Positions 52,801-53,866 of a stretch of DNA of 53,866 nucleotides are shown piece after piece. Location: contig JBLNBU010000248.1 in assembly GCA_050260215.1 (NCBI GenBank), positions 1 through 53,866 on the forward strand, read 5' to 3'. Below the pieces are notes generated by a model, which saw only the letters and a program-made list of their open reading frames with translations, was not told where the DNA came from and did not search any database. A program made the translations under genes and the position numbers. Position 1 is the stretch's first letter. Each line of letters starts with the position of its first letter. Source of the DNA: JBLNBU01 sp050260215 (GTDB taxonomy: Bacteria; Pseudomonadota; Alphaproteobacteria; Rhodospirillales; Magnetospirillaceae).

Positions 52801-53866
52801 CCGGTGACCGAATCGGGATCGATCCACGCCTCGACGGTGAAGGCGTCGGTGCCGGGGGTGAAGCCGGCGATGGCGGCGGTGTCGTTGACGCCGTCGAACT
52901 GGGCGAACGAGAACGGCGTCGCCGCGATGCCGGCGACCCGGGGGGCGTCGTTGACTGCCGAGACCGCGACGGTGGCAGTGCCGGTGGTCAGGTTGCCGGC
53001 AGCGTCGCTGACCACGTAGGTGAAGCTGTCGACGCCGTTCCAGTCGGCGGCGGGGGTATAGGTGAACTGGCCGTCGGAGTCGACGCTGACGGTACCGTGC
53101 GCCGGCTGGCCGTGGCCCACATAGACCACCGCCCCGCCCTCGGGGTCGTGGCCCATCAGGTGCCCGGTCAGCGGGGTGTCCTCGGACGTCCGCCAGCCGA
53201 AGCCCACCGTCACGTCATCGAAGGCCGAGGAGTGGCTGGCCGGGTACTGTGGCTCGTACTCGCGGTCGAGGATGGCGACGTAGTTGACCGGCGCCACATA
53301 GGTGTTGGTGCCGCTGACCGAGGCGGTTTCGCCGGTGGACAGGTCGACCACGTCGAGGCGGACATGGGTGCCGTCGTCGGCATAGGTGAACGCGTAGCTG
53401 TGGCCAAGGACCACCGGGATCGACGTGTCCCCGGCCACCCCGGTGAAGGCCGGCGCGGCCCCGGTGCCCGCCATGGTGACGTTGTTGACGCCGCCCGGCC
53501 ACACCACCGCCCCGACCCCGTCGGAGGGCATGTAGTAGTTGCCCGAATTGGGCACCGCGCCGGTCCGGCTCTGGATCGCCAGGCAGTCGCCGGAATCGAG
53601 CGGCGTCCACTTGCCGCTGACCACCAGCGGGGTATCGGCGCTGGGCTTGAACTCGGCGGCGGTGCGCAAGATGGCGCGGTCGGTCAGCACCAGATGGCCG
53701 CCGCTCACCGTCGCGTCGGAATTGGGTGCCGTCTTGTCCGTCGTCCACCGGTCCAGCGACAGGCCGGCATCGCTGAAGGTGTCGGAGATGACCCCCGGCG
53801 CGACGGGGGCCTGGTCGACGTCGACCACCTGGAACGGCCGCGACGCCCAGGCCATGGTGCCGCCCT
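40806..53866 (-). CDS. Giant secreted RTX adhesin with LamG and cadherin-like repeats, 5' end outside window
   Basis: At least 4349 residues; the frame stays open to the right edge, so the ATG at 53855 is internal and residue numbers count from it. Order: cadherin-like SEDTPLTG...FTYTP repeat (about 220-305); LamG-like domains 1-3 (316-895); cadherin (925-1005); LamG 4 (1019-1217); cadherin (1243-1330); LamG 5-6 (1340-1720); cadherin (1742-1828); LamG 7-8 (1838-2220); cadherin (2248-2333); LamG 9 (2350-2555); RTX GGxGNDxLxG blocks (2690-2900); a long autotransporter-like solenoid (3000-4150); final RTX block (4175-4230) and a C-terminus suited to type I secretion. LamG signatures recur as HHYAAVQ..LYVDGQ. 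It should be exported by a type I system and act in adhesion or glycan binding; no ABC exporter is in the window. Confidence 0.85.
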   Translation of the reverse strand, partial: GGTMAWASRPFQVVDVDQAPVAPGVISDTFSDAGLSLDRWTTDKTAPNSDATVSGGHLVLTDRAILRTAAEFKPSADTPLVVSGKWTPLDSGDCLAIQSRTGAVPNSGNYYMPSDGVGAVVWPGGVNNVTMAGTGAAPAFTGVAGDTSIPVVLGHSYAFTYADDGTHVRLDVVDLSTGETASVSGTNTYVAPVNYVAILDREYEPQYPASHSSAFDDVTVGFGWRTSEDTPLTGHLMGHDPEGGAVVYVGHGQPAHGTVSVDSDGQFTYTPAADWNGVDSFTYVVSDAAGNLTTGTATVAVSAVNDAPRVAGIAATPFSFAQFDGVNDTAAIAGFTPGTDAFTVEAWIDPDSVTGTHSILAGSGFALLLVDGSIRVVAPGLAAGQLASGAVVDANTWTHVAVSRVDGDWKLYLNGALADSATATSVADLSSASALHLGGDGTTFFKGGIGDIRVWSTARDADEIAANMHREPDGNEAGLVGSWTFEQGGAGTYANRVTMGLDNTGAVHDGVLAVDGNLANAPRLALGDHLLSGNVTLSFDFLANSIANQPTLLSLADDAPNGGNHVAVVVTAGQLQVAVGGPGNFTTVATSSISTGSWHHVDVTYDAATGHAEFYFDGNHQAAWVTNLATPMTFGAGQHLDLGHYNFNPNAVLDGQIDNVKIWDQVLSASELRGNGSQDVAAPVASWSFDGSSLGNLVLGTGAAEPLVVEPPVQAAHFDGTARIDIPLPSTQTTNVTLEAWAKADVVPSSVSVDAGVAIASMGYSSGYGLVIDGHGHPAILIANVGYCTATDITVVPGTWHHYAAVQDGTKWTLYVDGQVAATLTASASAPAGELSIGAMVDNGTASATFHGDIADVRLWNVARTGAQIMEGVQDGISPSTAQGLVGAWTLDGATTVGGVVDNVEGTAGFDGTAVNTSVVDTVPSEAVPELFTHEGTPFHGRVMASDAEGQTLTYTVTGETKGNSVVVNADGTFVFTPTAGFHGSDTFNISVSDGAGGVTTQAYTVYVGSSTSVDGAWVAAAAAQFSATTQTYAQASVPMSDTAGTIELWVKASDWTPAVDQLIVGNGIARADADPVYISSHQGGLHFRFGAGANDYVQWAGSLGWADSSWHHVAATWTKNDAGTTTLRLYADGNEVATATSADPIDPANLAKWVMGQRASYGDATNQQWFDGSVADVRMFDRALGADDIGWSWNRTADAMPGMLAHWTFAEGGASGTVADDSGNGHTLVLGIGPAAPTIVQADSPSISDTVTVAEGGTSSGYLVGHNDTGAALTWGTVTGQGATHGTLTVAGNGSFTYTAPSNWNGSESIWVKANDGTADTWHQLTFNVESKVHIEGVGVARGVAVFDGVDGAATATLPGSAVGNEFTFQCDLNLADFSGTDRALATLYNTGSSARVVIGVNSAGQLYLWTWDGSAGTTTTGPAVTAGSWHNFAATYESGRVNLYLDGAPVVSGPVPQIALGGTANQYLQLGGASGLGQLDGSLDNVRLWSVARSAAEIAGTGHRDLAGDEVGLVGSWTFDQAVAGDIAANEVSPGSGDLLLSGGSMVLTPPERAIHFNGSTSQFSLTSVPTTATTNVTLEAWAKAAVVGGADKIIALNGDGSATGYGLMVDQNGHPAILIAGHTVVSATGVTIEAGSWHHYAAVQTGSQWILYLDGQQVATSTSSAETPNTGFMIGGSGSTAFNGDIADVRLWTLARSAADIQAGMNERIATSPNLAVAVQDYSQVTGTVVSNNLSMVDSGDWAVSDHFTVVENGMFSGRINAWDENNGAVAFANLGSPAHGTLTVSPSSGAFTYKPTAGFHGTDSFTVQATANGQTVSKTITVTVADDTQVAASVNHGAAKLDGVTDHATAAGTIDLANKSFSWEFWANRASSTSYDMAISQGATADNGGLQIGYASGNAFMFGFYNNDLWYTDTTANVGTWVHWAGTYDADSNTRILYKNGVEVMRDHPAVDYQGTGTLVVGQSGWGNVQFDGELSNLRIWGDVRSAEEIAAGMHADVPANTDHLLASWTMDAASGNLVADQSGNGHALTLSGAQVIDAPMRALDLDGSTNHVVVRDDGHLETAGPLTIEAWIRPDADVAGTLLARAGAFELSRGADGHILWSVNGGAPVDTGWVAATSAWSHVALVVDTASHTVQFYGDGQAIGAPVAGPSALSTVYGDLDIGAHAGTNFFNGAMAEVRMWTVARSGAQIASDMSGPLSGDEYGLVGDWTMDGQDTVMAMGSVVRNNAHGDNAMDGTLVGGVTITSSQSPIFGDTITLAEDTSYSGMLAASDPTGANTFMYTSSPAHGWLDLDPSGAFTYQPRDNFNGVDSFTVQVSDSGGTATYKTIYVDVKPVADVTQFGEAPTAFHHHTLHFDGTGGMQLTGALSGAQQTALQNSFTLDAWVKPSDTIVLPSNGTVPIGQSWLIEPQNTGGGTVASVGLSVGINGIAVVERVNGVDTPVLTWQPSTPLGDWTHVALVYSDRTPVLYVDGHAVAAGSQSSMSTVLPSLQFGGTGVNAFAGELGETHLWQGQLSTTEVRDAMLGQANASDPALAASWTMAEGTGSVVGDASGHGTALIVSGTDTHWDGAAWGAVTAGGTISLAGLQLDNPDQTTITGTYQATFSSQHGWLQVPGHTTAHTVVVSGTADDIKAAMATASYMADPAYAGADHLVATLSSAGTITFAGTLPVQVLSTSSDAGISVVGTANPDFLTGGAGNDTLFGLGGNDWLTGGKGNDFIKGGAGNDTIAYYWGDGSDTIYGGQGNDTLALYGVDWTQVRSFGGDNYGNALITLTDGATITLATQLTGGTSAIETLTVGGTTFALGTSYGGDTITHMMSGTPGNDVLFGSSFDDTVWAGQGNDIFFGGWGNDTLYGEMGDDRFRGNDGNDTLDGGQGADTMGGGAGSDTFIIRAGESTVGQNDEIVDFTNRIDVLKLQDLMAGTTYRTSPYGFKGTAADTAAAIAADGAVPNNSIRFFSDGRDGWLYVKGAGMDGTLIKLDGFTSPPSSPFSLPGVVIENTLKSFSPGGEGLIGSTTDTTDFTNTQAGRLVFDIAGRGGNNGGVAGVDFDQVTIQGSMSVNGAIKLNFLNGFTPTVGDTYQLANWSAVSGQLLGLDGIANSGDEILSSLGDAYSYTMTANGTGMMVTIGAGLTGTTRTASGGTWSTAATWGGTAPVQGDTAKITAGSVVLNSSSQVHVLSMTGGTLNVTGGGTLSMTGAGSIGSTAVMYLGSGGTGAELLCGPGSLTVGGLFTWQKGTIASTGGVTTTNLSTIGLSGGSTVSLAGTLTLGSNSTLMNGLTIANSMGTLVNKGTMTEAGGTYTVNSRLINTGVMSVQDSGGADGRTTLGGQAFNYGTINLSASTGGGTPRTTVLDVSAYGLENVGVLNLYGTGTRTVIGSVFNTGTIVTDNSATFLNDHALVSLGGKVSGLMGTLTIDSGAGSGHVALSGMLGDAPGGAGRGVLNLVGNQTVDIGNGWVHTGQATLLMNGTVTVTGLGALENDGALTLSGTGGHIQTAVVNYGGLGISSGSTFATTTMYLDGGLDNHGQLYLEGDGNTIIRVTGDLTNQVDSLILAQGAGTGSLAIYDTGMVLNYGTITASRDLVMITNGGLANYGTINVDIANTLTVSGGTLMSCGEIDAFGKIMANVYNTGTLAPASATVGTLAIDGSLVSLGTLDVTVLSASYDHLTVTGNADIGGIVDMQFGDFLPADNQTFTVASWTGTGSFFGTIHSNLGAGWTLTASTVTTSGTTSLIITADDSGAHSWAGGSDWAAGWTGGAAGAGDVALITADGTIGVGTTATVAGLSVSGNGVTDTTLTIAGGRLDLNGLGVMDVSGVLELDSGTLGGSGDLIALGCVTMTGGTLAGTGTMTLQNQATLSGTITVDKTVAFEAPATLSGVTISGTGLIDNINALTIAGGDASFLVDFANSGAGAQMTVDASGGYGHVSFAHTLVNDGYLFLQQSDSGGTEAATLTVGTLVNHLELASDSLNAASASHVIAGDVVNDGKLWIYHDLTITGDLTSSGTISTNAGETLSVHGDVWASSTDHVIGTGTIDVAAGHVFHNDGNIDPYLYNSTLGGTLHFNGDLALGDSSDLALRINSSVDYDHLYVSGAATLNGTLDITLSTTPGNGTSYSLLNWGSATGTFDAINGIDDPTGAYLLDPTFGSNGLTLVSHTRSATATLTDDTLIGTSAADYFAGRAGNDTIFGNGGADVIAGDSGDDHVHVSDTNFHFLDGGSGNDTLHLDGADGSTFDLTGLRADIVERFEAIDLTFAGGQTVKLDAAHILGMTEGTNGLANGAQNAMVILGSSADRVNLTDAGWTAGQNNVQLGNVTGHENSSYTQFANAATGATVYVENTIVNAGGVTHS
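41160..41345 (-). repeat. C-terminal RTX repeats
   Basis: TDDTLIGTSAADYFAGRAGNDTIFGNGGADVIAGDSGDDHV and GGSGNDTLHL (read in pieces, residues about 4170-4235), followed by about 115 residues to the stop. This is the usual position next to a type I secretion signal. Confidence 0.85.
45180..45790 (-). repeat. Central RTX (hemolysin-type) calcium-binding repeats
   Basis: Nonapeptides GGAGNDTLFGLGGNDWLTGG, KGNDFIKGGAGNDTI and further on GNDVLFGSS, GQGNDIFFGG, WGNDTLYGE, NDGNDTLDGGQGADTM (residues about 2690-2900). They fold into parallel beta-rolls when Ca2+ is bound outside the cell. The placement between the LamG half and the solenoid half, rather than only at the C-terminus, is uncommon. Confidence 0.88.

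Noticed and set aside
53853..53855. ATG at 53855 as the start of the giant adhesin
   Set aside because: The frame is open upstream to the window edge, there is no ribosome-binding site or signal sequence, and the N-terminal residues look like the inside of a repeat protein.

Overview
This 53.9 kb, GC-rich window comes from an alphaproteobacterial chromosome, most likely a Rhodospirillales member of the Magnetospirillum/Phaeospirillum type. That placement is an inference from gene order (rpoZ-rsh-pdxJ-acpS-lepB-rnc-era), several hemerythrin-type proteins, a TIGR02300/FYDLN protein, a DUF4169 protein and strong G/C third-position bias. No phage, transposase or CRISPR array is visible.

Layout. 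1-2.0 kb: the cut-off start of a secreted protein, DUF4169, tRNA-Asp with its promoter, L-lactate dehydrogenase and a 57-aa protein. 2.1-3.6 kb: amtB behind a textbook sigma-54 promoter and an NtrC-like dyad. 3.6-10.9 kb: an orphan Cache-domain protein runs tail-to-tail into the housekeeping operon rpoZ>rsh>pdxJ>acpS>lepB>rnc>era (minus strand). 11-14.1 kb (plus): NYN nuclease, family-5 uracil-DNA glycosylase, bacteriohemerythrin, FYDLN protein and ferredoxin-NADP reductase. 14.1-21.9 kb (minus): heme-oxygenase-like metalloenzyme, hemerythrin-receiver fusion, ilvD, a UPF0175/DUF3368 toxin-antitoxin-like pair, malonyl-CoA decarboxylase and NnrD. 22-29.2 kb: dadA, comEC, gltX, gltA, an abnormal poly-C stretch and a GAF protein.

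29.2-35.9 kb is a compact two-armed sugar-acid/glycan locus. The minus arm has an SDR, an HpcH/HpaI-type aldolase, a GT2 glycosyltransferase fused to a cytidylyltransferase-like domain, and an Ldh-family 2-keto-acid reductase. The plus arm has an APH-fold kinase, a KdsB-like cytidylyltransferase and a histidine-phosphatase-like protein lacking its second catalytic His. Together they could make, activate and transfer an unusual CMP-linked 3-deoxy-ulosonic acid; this is the best candidate for an undescribed pathway here.

35.9-40.8 kb holds signalling genes (a soluble MCP-like protein, a single-domain receiver, a sigma-54 activator without a sensory receiver) and an outer-membrane beta-barrel protein. 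40.8 kb to the window end is one giant minus-strand gene (at least 4349 residues, 5' end outside the window) for a secreted RTX adhesin with about nine LamG-like domains, five cadherin-like repeats, two RTX blocks and autotransporter-like solenoid repeats. A second candidate system is the ilvD / hemerythrin-receiver / heme-oxygenase-like trio, which links an oxygen-labile Fe-S enzyme with an O2-binding signalling protein and a diiron-type oxidase behind a perfect 20-bp inverted repeat.
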